DNA of 64,000 bases, taken from contig JBMFWG010000001.1 in assembly GCA_049965515.1 (NCBI GenBank), positions 62,001 through 126,000 on the forward strand, read 5' to 3'. The notes beneath the pieces are model-generated. The model ran no database searches. It saw only the letters and a list, made by a program, of their open reading frames with translations, and was not told the origin of the DNA. A program made the translations under genes and the position numbers. Positions 18,677 to 27,720 of the stretch are shown one piece after another (positions within the stretch are counted from its first letter, which is position 1; every line of letters begins with the position of its first letter). The DNA comes from UBA4572 sp049965515 (lineage in GTDB: Bacteria; Nitrospirota; Leptospirillia; Leptospirillales; Leptospirillaceae).

Positions 18677-19981
18677 TCAGGCCGACAGGGATCCCGGATC
18701 TTCCCCCGATGCCGTTGACTCTTTCTTCTTCTCTCCCCAGATCAGCGTCGGAGGCTCCTTTGCCGTGATCGCGCCTTCGGTAATGATCACCTCCGAGAGA
18801 TTGGAAAGGGAAGGGATGTCATACATCAGGTCGAGCATCACCTCTTCCAAAATGGCGCGAAGGCCCCGGGCACCCGTTTTCTGCGTATAGGCCTTGTGAG
18901 CCACAGCGCGAAGGGCTTCTTCCGTAAAGCGGAGCTTTACCTTCTCAATGGCAAAAAGCTTTTCGAACTGCTTTACCAGCGCATTTTTCGGCTGTGTCAG
19001 GATCTGAAGGAAAGCCTCTTCATCAAGGTCTTCGAGAATGGCCATCACCGGAAAGCGGCCGATAAACTCAGGGATAATCCCGTACTTGAGAAGATCGTCC
19101 GGACGAGCCTCCATAAACAGTTTCCCTGACAGAACCCGATCCTGTGCCGGCTTGGCCTCGGCGCCAAAGCCCATTGTTTTTCGGGCGAGGCGTTGGGAGA
19201 TGATCGAATCAAGGCCCACGAAGGCCCCTCCGCAAATGAAGAGAATATTCGTCGTATCGACCTGAATAAATTCCTGATGAGGGTGCTTGCGTCCTCCTTG
19301 GGGAGGGACATTGGCAACCGTCCCCTCCACGAGCTTGAGAAGGGCCTGCTGCACGCCTTCGCCAGAGACATCACGGGTGATCGAAGGATTCTCAGACTTT
19401 CGACTAATTTTGTCGATTTCGTCAATGTAGATGATTCCCCACTCGGCCTTTTCCACATCATAATCCGCGGCCTGCAGAAGCTTGAGGATAATATTCTCGA
19501 CATCCTCACCCACATACCCGGCTTCCGTGAGCGTCGTGGCATCGGCAATGGCAAAGGGAACATCAAGGATTCGAGCGAGAGTCTGTGCGAGCAGGGTCTT
19601 CCCGGTCCCCGTGGGACCCAGCATAATGATATTCCCTTTCTGAAGCTCCACATCTTCGGAGATCTTGTTCGCCCGAGCCCGCTTGTAGTGGTTATAAACA
19701 GCCACCGAGAGAATTTTTTTGGCTCTTTCCTGACCAATAATGTATTGGTCAAGGGCCCGTTTGATCTCGGATGGCTTCATCAGGTTAGGAACGGCGACCT
19801 TTTCGGGTTCGGCATCCCATGCCTCGGCGATAATCGCCGAGCATTGCTCGATACACTCATCGCAGATATACACACCCGGACCAGAAACCAGCCGACGCAC
19901 GTCCTCCCGTCTTTTCCCACAGAATGAGCAGGCAATCTCCGCTTCACCCGTTCCATTCTTATCCTTCCGTTCTCTGGCCAT
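18677..19981 (-). CDS. clpX: ATP-dependent Clp protease ATP-binding subunit ClpX
   Basis: 434 residues. The N-terminal zinc-binding domain has CSFCGKRRED and CDECIEQC. The AAA+ core has Walker A GPTGTGKT, Walker B IIYIDEIDK, and the RKSENPSITRDVSGEGVQQALLK region typical of ClpX. It unfolds substrates and feeds them to ClpP, whose gene lies 37 bases upstream. Confidence 0.97.
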   Translation of the reverse strand: MARERKDKNGTGEAEIACSFCGKRREDVRRLVSGPGVYICDECIEQCSAIIAEAWDAEPEKVAVPNLMKPSEIKRALDQYIIGQERAKKILSVAVYNHYKRARANKISEDVELQKGNIIMLGPTGTGKTLLAQTLARILDVPFAIADATTLTEAGYVGEDVENIILKLLQAADYDVEKAEWGIIYIDEIDKISRKSENPSITRDVSGEGVQQALLKLVEGTVANVPPQGGRKHPHQEFIQVDTTNILFICGGAFVGLDSIISQRLARKTMGFGAEAKPAQDRVLSGKLFMEARPDDLLKYGIIPEFIGRFPVMAILEDLDEEAFLQILTQPKNALVKQFEKLFAIEKVKLRFTEEALRAVAHKAYTQKTGARGLRAILEEVMLDLMYDIPSLSNLSEVIITEGAITAKEPPTLIWGEKKKESTASGEDPGSLSA

Positions 19982-20018
19982 GATCCCCCCTGTATCTTTG
20001 GGTCTTAAATGACAGACC

Positions 20019-20624
20019 CTACTTTGATGTCTTTTCTGTGTCGATCCTGTGTGACGTGATCACGGAGTCAATCAGTCCATAATCTTTTGCTTCCTTGGAT
20101 GACATGAAATAATCCCGATCCGTATCCTGAGCCACCTTTTCAACTGGCTGCCCACAATGCTCCGACAACATCCGATTCAGATCTGCCTTGAGTTTCAGGA
20201 TTTCCCGGGCATGGATCTCAATATCGGTGGCCTGGCCCTGAAAACCTCCCATGGGTTGATGGATCATGATGCGGGCATTTGGAAGCGCATAGCGTTTCCC
20301 CTTGGCACCTGCTGACAGCAGAAAAGCTCCCATGCTGGCAGCCTGTCCAATACATATGGTCGACACATCGGGCTTGATGAATTTGATCGTATCATAGATT
20401 GCAAGCCCCGCCGTCACAATTCCTCCCGGCGAGTTGATGTAGAGATTAATATCCTTTGAAGAGTCTTCCGACTCAAGAAAAAGCATCTGGGCAATAACAA
20501 GGTTCGCCACCGTATCATCGATGGGAGTCCCCAGAATGATGATCCTGTCGCGAAGAAGACGCGAATAAATGTCGTAGGCCCGCTCGCCCCTGTTTGTTTG
20601 CTCCACAACCATCGGAATAAGCAT
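20019..20624 (-). CDS. clpP: ATP-dependent Clp protease proteolytic subunit ClpP
   Basis: 201 residues from the ATG at 20624, which has GGGAG upstream. The catalytic serine lies in GQAASMGAFLL and the histidine in MIHQPMGG; the aspartate is in the RDYFMSS region. SPGG and the N-terminal axial loop (VEQTNRGERAYDIYSRLL) are standard. The order tig-clpP-clpX is the classic operon. Confidence 0.97.
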   Translation of the reverse strand: MLIPMVVEQTNRGERAYDIYSRLLRDRIIILGTPIDDTVANLVIAQMLFLESEDSSKDINLYINSPGGIVTAGLAIYDTIKFIKPDVSTICIGQAASMGAFLLSAGAKGKRYALPNARIMIHQPMGGFQGQATDIEIHAREILKLKADLNRMLSEHCGQPVEKVAQDTDRDYFMSSKEAKDYGLIDSVITSHRIDTEKTSK

Positions 20625-20686
20625 TGAGAAAATCTCCCGGAATATGATGAGGGAGAGGGACTTGTCCCTCTCCTGAACGAACAACC

Positions 20687-22081
20687 CTAGTGATTATGTC
20701 CTGCATGATCATGGTCATGATCATGGTCATGATCGTGCGCCTGGCCTATTTGCTCTGATGCGGGGGGGAGGACACCAAAAGATCCCCAATTCAGTTTTTC
20801 AAGAACCCCTCCGGGGGCAAAGAAGTCGTCCCATCCGGAAAAGGAGGACTGTCTCAAGAGATATTCTTCGGTCAGGCGTCTGCGAGCCGAAACAACTGCC
20901 TGCTCGATGTACTCATTTCGGCGTTCCTCATTTTTCCCTGGACTCCCGGCACGCTGAATCAGGGCATAGAATTCCTGCTCGACTCTCTGGACTCCGGGGG
21001 ACACAGGGATCTTTGCCGCGAGCTCGTCAAGAATAAACCACCACATGGTGTCCTTCTTGACTCTTTCCCGGTCAATTTCTCCATCAGACATCCCAGCCTG
21101 TTTCATCCGAGCAATCTCGAGATCGATCCGACCTTCAGGAACAGGCAGGGTATTCCGGGAAAGGACCTCCACAACCAACTCTTCCATCTTGCGATTGAGG
21201 ATCTCGGTCAGCTTTTGCTCGAGGACCTTCTGTTCAACAATGCCTTCAAGAGTCTGCCCCTCCGCGGGCTCCTTGGACCCGAGAAGAGAGCTGAAAAGCT
21301 CTTCCCGCGTCAAGGGCTTGAGCCGACGGACAGAGAGAACTCCGATCGTGGCTTCATGAGTTTCATTGCGACTGCGCTCACCCTTTTTTTCCCCGGGGAT
21401 ATTGAAGGGGATTTTTCCGGTAAAGCTCTCTCCGGCCTTCTTGCCGATCAGGGACCGCGTCAGGATCTCTGGAACCCGAGGGTCACCGACCGTCACGGTC
21501 TGGCGGCCATCTCTGGAAAGACCCGTGGCCGGATCGACAAAAGAGAAGGTGAAATCAACCAAATCCCCATCTTCAGCCGGAGTATCCTCTGGCAGATCCT
21601 GAATGAACTGGGTGGCTCCCTGTCTGGCAAGGAGGGTTATCGCCGATTCGACTTCCTCTTTGCTGACAGACGGAAGACTCTCGGGAGAAAGCCCGATTTT
21701 TTCATAGACAAAGTTTTCGGGAAGGGAAAAGACCTCCATGGTTCCCGTGACTGTCAATCCGGACTTTTCATTCTCTTCCGTGACGGAAAACTCCTCAGGA
21801 TCAAGAAAGACCACTGTCTCAGTGGCCCCCTTAACCAGATCTCCAATGACTTCGGAATGAATCCCCTTCGTAACCTCCTCACGAACAGAGGCCATAAAGG
21901 AGGGGCGGCTACGGACATAGGAAGCAGGAACCCGACCCGGCCGATAACCAGGCACCTTCACATCACGCAAAAACTCCTGGATTGTCCTGTCGACCCGGGT
22001 CCGGACCTCCTCGGGAGAATAGCCCCGCTGAAATGTTCTCTTTGCGCCATCACCCGGCTCAATTTTCAAACTCATGGACAC
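20687..22081 (-). CDS. tig: Trigger factor with histidine-rich C-terminal tail
   Basis: 464 residues. It is a ribosome-bound chaperone with an N-terminal ribosome-docking domain, a central FKBP-like PPIase region (DGDLVDFTF) and a C-terminal helical substrate domain. The ribosome signature appears as a variant, PGYRPGRVPASYV, in place of GFRPGKVP. The last 17 residues contain an alternating His-Asp run (HDHDHDHDHDH) and then AGHNH. Such tails are known from SlyD-like nickel binders but are not part of the trigger factor core. Confidence 0.93.
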   Translation of the reverse strand: MSMSLKIEPGDGAKRTFQRGYSPEEVRTRVDRTIQEFLRDVKVPGYRPGRVPASYVRSRPSFMASVREEVTKGIHSEVIGDLVKGATETVVFLDPEEFSVTEENEKSGLTVTGTMEVFSLPENFVYEKIGLSPESLPSVSKEEVESAITLLARQGATQFIQDLPEDTPAEDGDLVDFTFSFVDPATGLSRDGRQTVTVGDPRVPEILTRSLIGKKAGESFTGKIPFNIPGEKKGERSRNETHEATIGVLSVRRLKPLTREELFSSLLGSKEPAEGQTLEGIVEQKVLEQKLTEILNRKMEELVVEVLSRNTLPVPEGRIDLEIARMKQAGMSDGEIDRERVKKDTMWWFILDELAAKIPVSPGVQRVEQEFYALIQRAGSPGKNEERRNEYIEQAVVSARRRLTEEYLLRQSSFSGWDDFFAPGGVLEKLNWGSFGVLPPASEQIGQAHDHDHDHDHDHAGHNH

Positions 22082-22263
22082 TTTTCCTTCCTGGCATAAT
22101 GTGGGAATAACGCGACACGGGCCTGCCCGCCGATGTGGAAAATCGCGGCCTCGCAGATCGACTTGGCGATGCCCCGGCTTCAGGATCTCCTTAAAAGATC
22201 ATCGTTTTATTCTATCAGAAACCGTGGCCCTGAAAAATCATTCTGGAGAAAAATTCGATGATA

Positions 22264-22291
22264 TTGACCTTTCGGGAAAAATGCGTATAAA
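22264..22291 (+). promoter_or_regulatory. Sigma70-type promoter for protoporphyrinogen oxidase
   Basis: TTGACC (22264-22269) and TATAAA (22286-22291) are separated by 16 bases, leaving a leader of about 55 bases before the TTG start. This 269-base divergent gap is the largest gene-free stretch in the window and otherwise shows nothing recognisable. Confidence 0.5.
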
Positions 22292-22350
22292 GTTTTCGGG
22301 GACGCCGCCTCCGTGACTTTGGCATGACGTGATTTTTCAGGAGATTCATT

Positions 22351-23739
22351 TTGGCAACAGAAGATTTAGAAACACTGGTCATCGGCGGCGGGATTGCCGG
22401 CTTGGCATGCGCCACCCATCTCAAACGCGCCGGTCGCACAGTTCGCCTTGTGGAGCAAAATGACTATTTGGGAGGAGTGATCCGAACCCTTTCCGATCGT
22501 GGCTACCAGATCGAAACAGGACCCAATAGCCTTCTGGTGAGATCCGAAGAGCCTCTCCTCAGATATCTCTCTCTCCCAGAGATTACAGAAAAGATCCAGC
22601 TGGCTGGAACCACAGGAAAAAAGAGATTCATCCTGAAAAATGGTCGTCCGGTTGCCCTTCCCATGAGCCTTTTGGAGGGGGTATTCTCGCCAATCCTTTC
22701 CCTCCCGGCTAAAATGCGACTTCTGAAAGAGCCCTTCATCCCCCCCACCAGTCCCGAGGATGGGCTCGACCCCGAAAAGGAAACCGTGGCCGAATTCGTC
22801 CAACGACGTCTCGGAAAGGAGTTTCTCGAATCCCTGATCGATCCTTTTGTCAAAGGCGTTTATGCCTCGGATCCCCACCTTCTCTCCATGGTCGATACCT
22901 TTCCCCGGCTTGTCGACATGGAAAAATCCTACGGGTCGCTGATAAAGGGAGGACTGGCCTTGTCAAGACAAAAAAAACCGCCAGCCCCGCCTTTTGCCCG
23001 AGAAATACTTTCGTTTTCCGATGGAATGGGGTCGCTTCCAGAATTCCTCGCCAACATTCTCGATGAGGACGCGGGAACCAATGCTGAAGTCATTGGCTGC
23101 GCCCGCTCCGAGAGTGGGTTCCGGACCGCCCTTCTCTTCGAAGAGGAAACCTACTATATTCGGTCGAAATATCTCGTACTGGCGCTTCCGGCCTCCCAGA
23201 CAGCAGAACTTATCGAGCCATTGGCAGGGGGCATCCCCCCCCTTCTCGAACAAATCCCCTATGCACCGATTGCGGTTGTATATCTTGGATATCCCCGGGA
23301 CAAAATTTCTCATCCGCTTGACGGATTCGGACTGCTCGTCCCCTCACGGGAGCGCCGCAAGATTCTCGGGGCTCTTTTCTCCTCCTCCCTCTTTCCCGGG
23401 AGAGCTCCCAACGGACAGGTTCTTCTCACCGTCTTTGTCGGGGGGATGATCCAGCCAAAGCTTGCCCAGGCTTTCGATGAAGACCTCTTGCCAATGGTGA
23501 CAAAAGAAATCGAGTCCATGCTTGGAGTGGAAGGCTCCCCCTCCTATGTGCGTATTCAGCGCTGGGGAGGAGCCATCCCTCAATCCATTCCAGGACACGG
23601 CGCGAGAATCCGGGCCATTGAGGCCGCCCTTCCCTCTGGCCTCTATTTGGCCGGATCCTATCTGTCCGGGGTCTCAGTTTCCCAAACCTTTTCCTCCGGC
23701 ATTCGGGCGGCAGAAAAAATTCTGGCCCAAACTCCTTGA
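22351..23739 (+). CDS. hemG: Protoporphyrinogen/coproporphyrinogen oxidase (HemY type)
   Basis: 462 residues from a TTG start with AGGAG upstream. The N-terminal FAD-binding motif is VIGGGIAGLACATHLKRAG; GYQIETGPNSLL and the C-terminal GLYLAGSYLSGVSVSQTFSSG match the oxygen-dependent PPOX/CgoX flavoprotein family of haem synthesis. Whether its substrate is protoporphyrinogen or coproporphyrinogen cannot be decided here. It stands alone between divergent and convergent neighbours. Confidence 0.9.
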   Translation: MATEDLETLVIGGGIAGLACATHLKRAGRTVRLVEQNDYLGGVIRTLSDRGYQIETGPNSLLVRSEEPLLRYLSLPEITEKIQLAGTTGKKRFILKNGRPVALPMSLLEGVFSPILSLPAKMRLLKEPFIPPTSPEDGLDPEKETVAEFVQRRLGKEFLESLIDPFVKGVYASDPHLLSMVDTFPRLVDMEKSYGSLIKGGLALSRQKKPPAPPFAREILSFSDGMGSLPEFLANILDEDAGTNAEVIGCARSESGFRTALLFEEETYYIRSKYLVLALPASQTAELIEPLAGGIPPLLEQIPYAPIAVVYLGYPRDKISHPLDGFGLLVPSRERRKILGALFSSSLFPGRAPNGQVLLTVFVGGMIQPKLAQAFDEDLLPMVTKEIESMLGVEGSPSYVRIQRWGGAIPQSIPGHGARIRAIEAALPSGLYLAGSYLSGVSVSQTFSSGIRAAEKILAQTP

Positions 23740-23785
23740 CACACCAAGGTCGCCCCTCCACTCCGACAGTCCCGCCTTACTGTCT

Positions 23786-24460
23786 TTAACAGGGGGGGCC
23801 CTCGACAGAGTGAAACTCCCCTGACTCCAGACAATAGGCCGATAGACGCCCCGTTCGATAGGCTCCGGTGTCTACCATGACGAGCGCCTCGTGATAAAAT
23901 TTGGCTTTGCGTACAATGGTGTGACCGGAGACAACAAGGCGTCCGTCCCATGAGGGAAGAATATGGGGAGGACGAAGGTCGACGCATTCATGGAAAATGC
24001 CGGAAGGAGAGAGGCGTGTGTCACAAAGGTCCACATCGCCAAAACGTGTCCCGGGAACAGAGGGAAGCCCCCCATGGACAACGATATGGCGGGAGTCGGA
24101 CCAGTAAAGTGGCCAGGAGCCAATCCACGAGTCCAGCAATCGTCTGCGGGCAAACCCCAGTCGACTCATGGATTCAAGCGTCTGAGTCCCCCCAAACTCC
24201 GAATTCTGATAGAAGGGAACCGGATCCCCGTCCCGAAAGCGGAGATAGGCCTCCTCGTGGTTACCTGCCACAGGGAGGAACCATCCTTCCTTGGCGCCCT
24301 GGTACAGGAGCTCAAGAAGGTCTCCCACCAAGCGGCCACGGTCTATCACATCTCCCGTGGCAATCAGGCGATCATCTTTTGGATTGAAGGTGACTTTCTT
24401 CAGGAGATTTTCAAAAAGAGGAAGCTGTCCGTGAAGATCTCCCACCACATAGGTGGCCAT
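23786..24460 (-). CDS. PPP-family metallophosphatase (ApaH-like or Ser/Thr phosphatase)
   Basis: 224 residues carrying the three metal-binding motifs GDLHGQ, GDVIDRG and GNHE, plus VSGHT near the C-terminus. The family includes diadenosine tetraphosphatase ApaH and small bacterial protein phosphatases; length is nearer the latter. It is 18 bases downstream of hpnH and probably co-transcribed, though no functional link is evident. Confidence 0.85.
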   Translation of the reverse strand: MATYVVGDLHGQLPLFENLLKKVTFNPKDDRLIATGDVIDRGRLVGDLLELLYQGAKEGWFLPVAGNHEEAYLRFRDGDPVPFYQNSEFGGTQTLESMSRLGFARRRLLDSWIGSWPLYWSDSRHIVVHGGLPSVPGTRFGDVDLCDTRLSPSGIFHECVDLRPPHILPSWDGRLVVSGHTIVRKAKFYHEALVMVDTGAYRTGRLSAYCLESGEFHSVEGPPC

Positions 24461-24478
24461 AAGGCGGGCCGCCTGCCG

Positions 24479-25495
24479 TCAGCCGGCCGGAAGAAGGCTC
24501 GAAATGGACCGGAAGGTATTCCGAAGTGATGACGTCGCATCTCCCACCGCAGAAGGCTCAAACCCGGAGTGCACCATACAATCACGGCACTTGGGGTTTC
24601 CGGAAGAGGGACCATATTTTCTCCAATCGGTCTCCTCCATAAGCTCACGATAGGTTGCCGCATAGCCTTCGTTCTGAAGGTAACAAGGGCGCTGCCATCC
24701 TAAAACCGAATAGTTTGGACTTCCCCACGGGGTGCAGTCGTAGTCCTTCTCCCCTTCAAGAAAGTCGAGATAGAAGGGGCTGTGGTTGAAGTTCCAGCCC
24801 TTCCCTGCCCGATCTGCCAAAATGGCGCGAAAAAGATCCTTGGTCCTCTCCCGTCGCAGAAAATGGTCCTGATCGGGTGCCCAGGCATAGGGGTATCCGG
24901 GAGAAATCATCATTCCGTTGACCCCAAGATCACGGGCAAAGTCAAAAAAGCGCCGGAGCTCTTCAGGGTCCTCCCCCTCAAAGACTGTTGTATTGGTCGT
25001 CACGCGAAATCCCTTTGAAAGGGCGGTTTTGATCGCGCGAACGGCAATGTCGAAGACACCTTCCCGACAGACAAGCCGGTCATGGGTCTCCCTCAGTCCA
25101 TCAAGATGGACACTAAATGTCAGGTAAGGAGAGGGAGCGATGGTTTCAAGGCCGCGTTCAAGGAGAATGCCATTCGTGCACAGATAAACGAATTTTTTCC
25201 TGGCGACCATTGAGGAAACAATTTCGCCGATCTCAGGATGAATGAGAGGTTCGCCCCCCGCGATGGTCACAACGGGAGCGCCACACTCTTCCACCGCCTG
25301 AATGCACTGCTCCGGAGAGAGCCTTTTCTTGAGGATCTCCTCGGGGTATTGGATCTTGCCACAACCGGCACACTCAAGATTGCACCGAAAGAGTGGCTCA
25401 AGCATGAGAACCAGGGGATATCGCTTGTCCCCTGACCATTTCTTTTTCATGACATAAGAGCCGACCTTCAAGGCTTGCTGAACAGGAATGGACAT
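24479..25495 (-). CDS. hpnH: Adenosyl-hopene transferase HpnH
   Basis: 338 residues from the ATG at 25495, since the longer frame adds only a hydrophobic stretch with no family match. The radical SAM motif is CNLECAGC; IPVQQALKVGSYV near the start and the C-terminal cysteine cluster CRDCMVHSGFEPSA are HpnH-typical. It joins adenosine to hopene, the first step to extended bacteriohopanepolyols. Other hopanoid genes are not in the window. Confidence 0.92.
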   Translation of the reverse strand: MSIPVQQALKVGSYVMKKKWSGDKRYPLVLMLEPLFRCNLECAGCGKIQYPEEILKKRLSPEQCIQAVEECGAPVVTIAGGEPLIHPEIGEIVSSMVARKKFVYLCTNGILLERGLETIAPSPYLTFSVHLDGLRETHDRLVCREGVFDIAVRAIKTALSKGFRVTTNTTVFEGEDPEELRRFFDFARDLGVNGMMISPGYPYAWAPDQDHFLRRERTKDLFRAILADRAGKGWNFNHSPFYLDFLEGEKDYDCTPWGSPNYSVLGWQRPCYLQNEGYAATYRELMEETDWRKYGPSSGNPKCRDCMVHSGFEPSAVGDATSSLRNTFRSISSLLPAG

Positions 25496-25578
25496 GGAAG
25501 ACGCCCTTTCATGGCGGAGCGTGGGCCGCCACCCAAAGAAAAATATCCAAAAGAATAGCAAAAAGAACAAATCAAAGG

Positions 25579-25607
25579 ATGACAAAAAATCATCGACACT
25601 TTAAGAT
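25579..25607 (+). promoter_or_regulatory. Possible promoter for glk-pgl
   Basis: ATGACA (25579-25584), a 17-base spacer and TAAGAT (25602-25607) lie about 100 bases before the glk GTG in the divergent gap with hpnH. The -10 box is weak, so this is tentative. Confidence 0.35.
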
Positions 25608-25707
25608 CATACGGAGAGGGAGGCTTTTCTGTCAAGAAACCATGAGGATATCTGCCCATCAAGTCATCAAAAATAGTGACTTTACCTAAAAGGGAGAGGA
25701 GGAATTC

Positions 25708-26718
25708 GTGATTCTGGCCGGAGACATCGGAGGAACAAAAACACTCCTTGGGCTCTTTGACCCGGACTCCGGGGTCCCTTCCCCCCAAAGCCTCCATTCC
25801 TATTCCTCTCGCGATTATCCGTCCCTTGAGTCGGTACTCGCCCAGTTTATGGAAGAGATCGACCCTGTTCTGACAAAAAAGCCCCTTGAATCGGCGGCCT
25901 TCGGTGTTGCCGGCCCGGTTATTTCCGGCCGATGCCAGACCACAAACCTCCCCTGGATCATCGAAACAAAATCTCTCGCCACGACTCTCAGGCTTCCCTC
26001 CGAAGCGGTGGCACTGGCCAACGATCTCGTCTCCATCGCCTGGGGGACCACAGTTGCCCCTCCGGAGTCCTTGAAAACGATCAATGAGGGATCCAGGGAT
26101 CCCCAGGGAACGCGGGTCGTGGTGGCTCCGGGAACAGGGCTGGGAGAGGCCATCATCGGAATGCACAATGGCATTCCCCTTCCCCTCCCGACCGAGGGAG
26201 GCCATACCGACTGGGCCCCGACCTGCCCGGAAGAAATCCCTCTTCTTGAGTGGATCTGGAAAAAGTTTGGCCATGCCAGCCCCGAACGACTCATTTCCGG
26301 ACCGGGGCTGGCGCATCTTTATCATTTTCATGCCCAGACGCCTCCCCCCGGAGGGAAGCGTCTCTCTCCCGATCTCCCGGAAGACAAGATTCCCGAAACT
26401 GTCTCTCTGGAGGCCGAAAAAGGAAATCCCCTGGCACTGGCTGTGATGGGGCACTTCTGGAGGCTTCTTGCGGCAGAGGCCGGGAACATGGCCCTTAAAA
26501 CTCTGGCGACGGGCGGAGTCATTTTGGCGGGAGGGATCCCTGAAAAGATCTTCCCATTTCTTGACAGGAAGGCCTTCATGGAGACGTTCACGGCGAAGGG
26601 TCGCTACCGCCAACTCCTGACAACAATTCCGGTTACACTCTCCTCGGATCCGGATGTCGGCCTCAAGGGGGCCGCTGAAATTGCCCGACGACTTGTTCGA
26701 TCCGACCATTCCAAGTGA
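25708..26718 (+). CDS. glk: Glucokinase
   Basis: 336 residues from a GTG start with GAGGAGG seven to eight bases upstream. It belongs to the bacterial Glk family: phosphate loop AGDIGGTKTLLGLF, LANDLVSIAWG, APGTGLGEA and the EGGHTDWAP region. It phosphorylates glucose with ATP. Thirteen bases separate it from pgl, so the pair probably serves glucose or glycogen breakdown through the oxidative pentose phosphate route. Confidence 0.92.
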   Translation: MILAGDIGGTKTLLGLFDPDSGVPSPQSLHSYSSRDYPSLESVLAQFMEEIDPVLTKKPLESAAFGVAGPVISGRCQTTNLPWIIETKSLATTLRLPSEAVALANDLVSIAWGTTVAPPESLKTINEGSRDPQGTRVVVAPGTGLGEAIIGMHNGIPLPLPTEGGHTDWAPTCPEEIPLLEWIWKKFGHASPERLISGPGLAHLYHFHAQTPPPGGKRLSPDLPEDKIPETVSLEAEKGNPLALAVMGHFWRLLAAEAGNMALKTLATGGVILAGGIPEKIFPFLDRKAFMETFTAKGRYRQLLTTIPVTLSSDPDVGLKGAAEIARRLVRSDHSK

Positions 26719-26730
26719 AAGGAATCCCGC

Positions 26731-27507
26731 ATGACAACCCCACCCACCACTCCCATGAAGGGATCCCCCGTCTCCCTGACCATTTTTTCCTCTCATGAGG
26801 ACTGGGCCCGGGGAGCAGCCCGCGAGATCCTGTCCCGCATCGAGGACTGTCTTTCCCGGCAACGAAGAGTCTCCATCGCACTCTCTGGTGGTTCGACACC
26901 GGCTCCCGTCTTTCAAAGTCTCGCGGGAGGAATCCTTGGCTGGTCCGACGAAAAGAAGAGACGCATCCTTTGGTTCTTCGTGGATGAGCGGTGCGTCGGA
27001 CCAGAGGATCCACAGAGCAACTATCGCATGGCAAGAGAAGCATTACTCTTCCCCGGAAAAGTTCCGGGGGAAACAGTCTTCCGAATGAAGGGCGAGCATC
27101 CATCAGCAGAGGCGGAGGCCCTCCGGTACGAAAGACTCATCACGGACCTCCTCGGACCAGCCATCCCTCATCCACCAACGATCGACATTCTTCTCATGGG
27201 GATCGGTCCGGATGGACACACGGCGAGTCTTTTTCCCGGAACTTCTCCGGAAGACGATCATCACAGGCTTGTCATCGCAGTTCCGAAACAGGGCGACCGG
27301 GTGGCCCGGATTAGCCTGACCTACCGGATGCTGGCCTGGGGGGGAGAGCGCCTTTTTCTGGTGGCGGGAGCTGACAAAAAGAAGATTCTTCAAAAGGTTC
27401 TCTCCGGGGAAGGAGATCTCCCGTCCCAATGGGTTCTGCGGGAAGCCGGTTCTCTCGGTCGCCCAACGCGCTTTCTCCTCGACGGAGCCTCAGCCCCGAC
27501 GCTATAG
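26731..27507 (+). CDS. pgl: 6-phosphogluconolactonase
   Basis: 258 residues of the DevB/SOL type. ALSGGSTPAPVFQSLA, WFFVDERCVGPEDPQSNY and LLMGIGPDGHTASLFPG are the family's sugar-phosphate and catalytic motifs. AAAGGA precedes the ATG. It hydrolyses 6-phosphogluconolactone in the oxidative pentose phosphate pathway. Confidence 0.95.
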   Translation: MTTPPTTPMKGSPVSLTIFSSHEDWARGAAREILSRIEDCLSRQRRVSIALSGGSTPAPVFQSLAGGILGWSDEKKRRILWFFVDERCVGPEDPQSNYRMAREALLFPGKVPGETVFRMKGEHPSAEAEALRYERLITDLLGPAIPHPPTIDILLMGIGPDGHTASLFPGTSPEDDHHRLVIAVPKQGDRVARISLTYRMLAWGGERLFLVAGADKKKILQKVLSGEGDLPSQWVLREAGSLGRPTRFLLDGASAPTL

Positions 27508-27720
27508 CCCTCGGAGTTGGCCCCAAAGTTCGACGGGAAATGAAGGCGGTCAGGTCTCCTCCTGCAAGGATCTGGAAGTCATTCTTGCCCAGATCGCGAA
27601 CTCTTTAGTAGAATTAACAGATGCATTCGACGGGATCTTTCGGGTCGAGTGCTGTATCTTGGCTATGCTGTGTCTTGATAGAATCATGTTTGAGGCAAAA
27701 GGCCTTAGCAGAGGATCTGA

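Noticed and set aside
20697..20740. Repeated GATCATG units that could suggest a repeat array or regulator site
   Set aside because: They encode the His-Asp tail of trigger factor in frame and are fully explained by it.
25468..26916. A 482-codon minus-strand open frame opposite glucokinase and pgl
   Set aside because: It is antisense to two clear enzymes, has no family motifs and low-complexity Gly/Arg/Ser composition typical of a shadow frame in GC-rich DNA.
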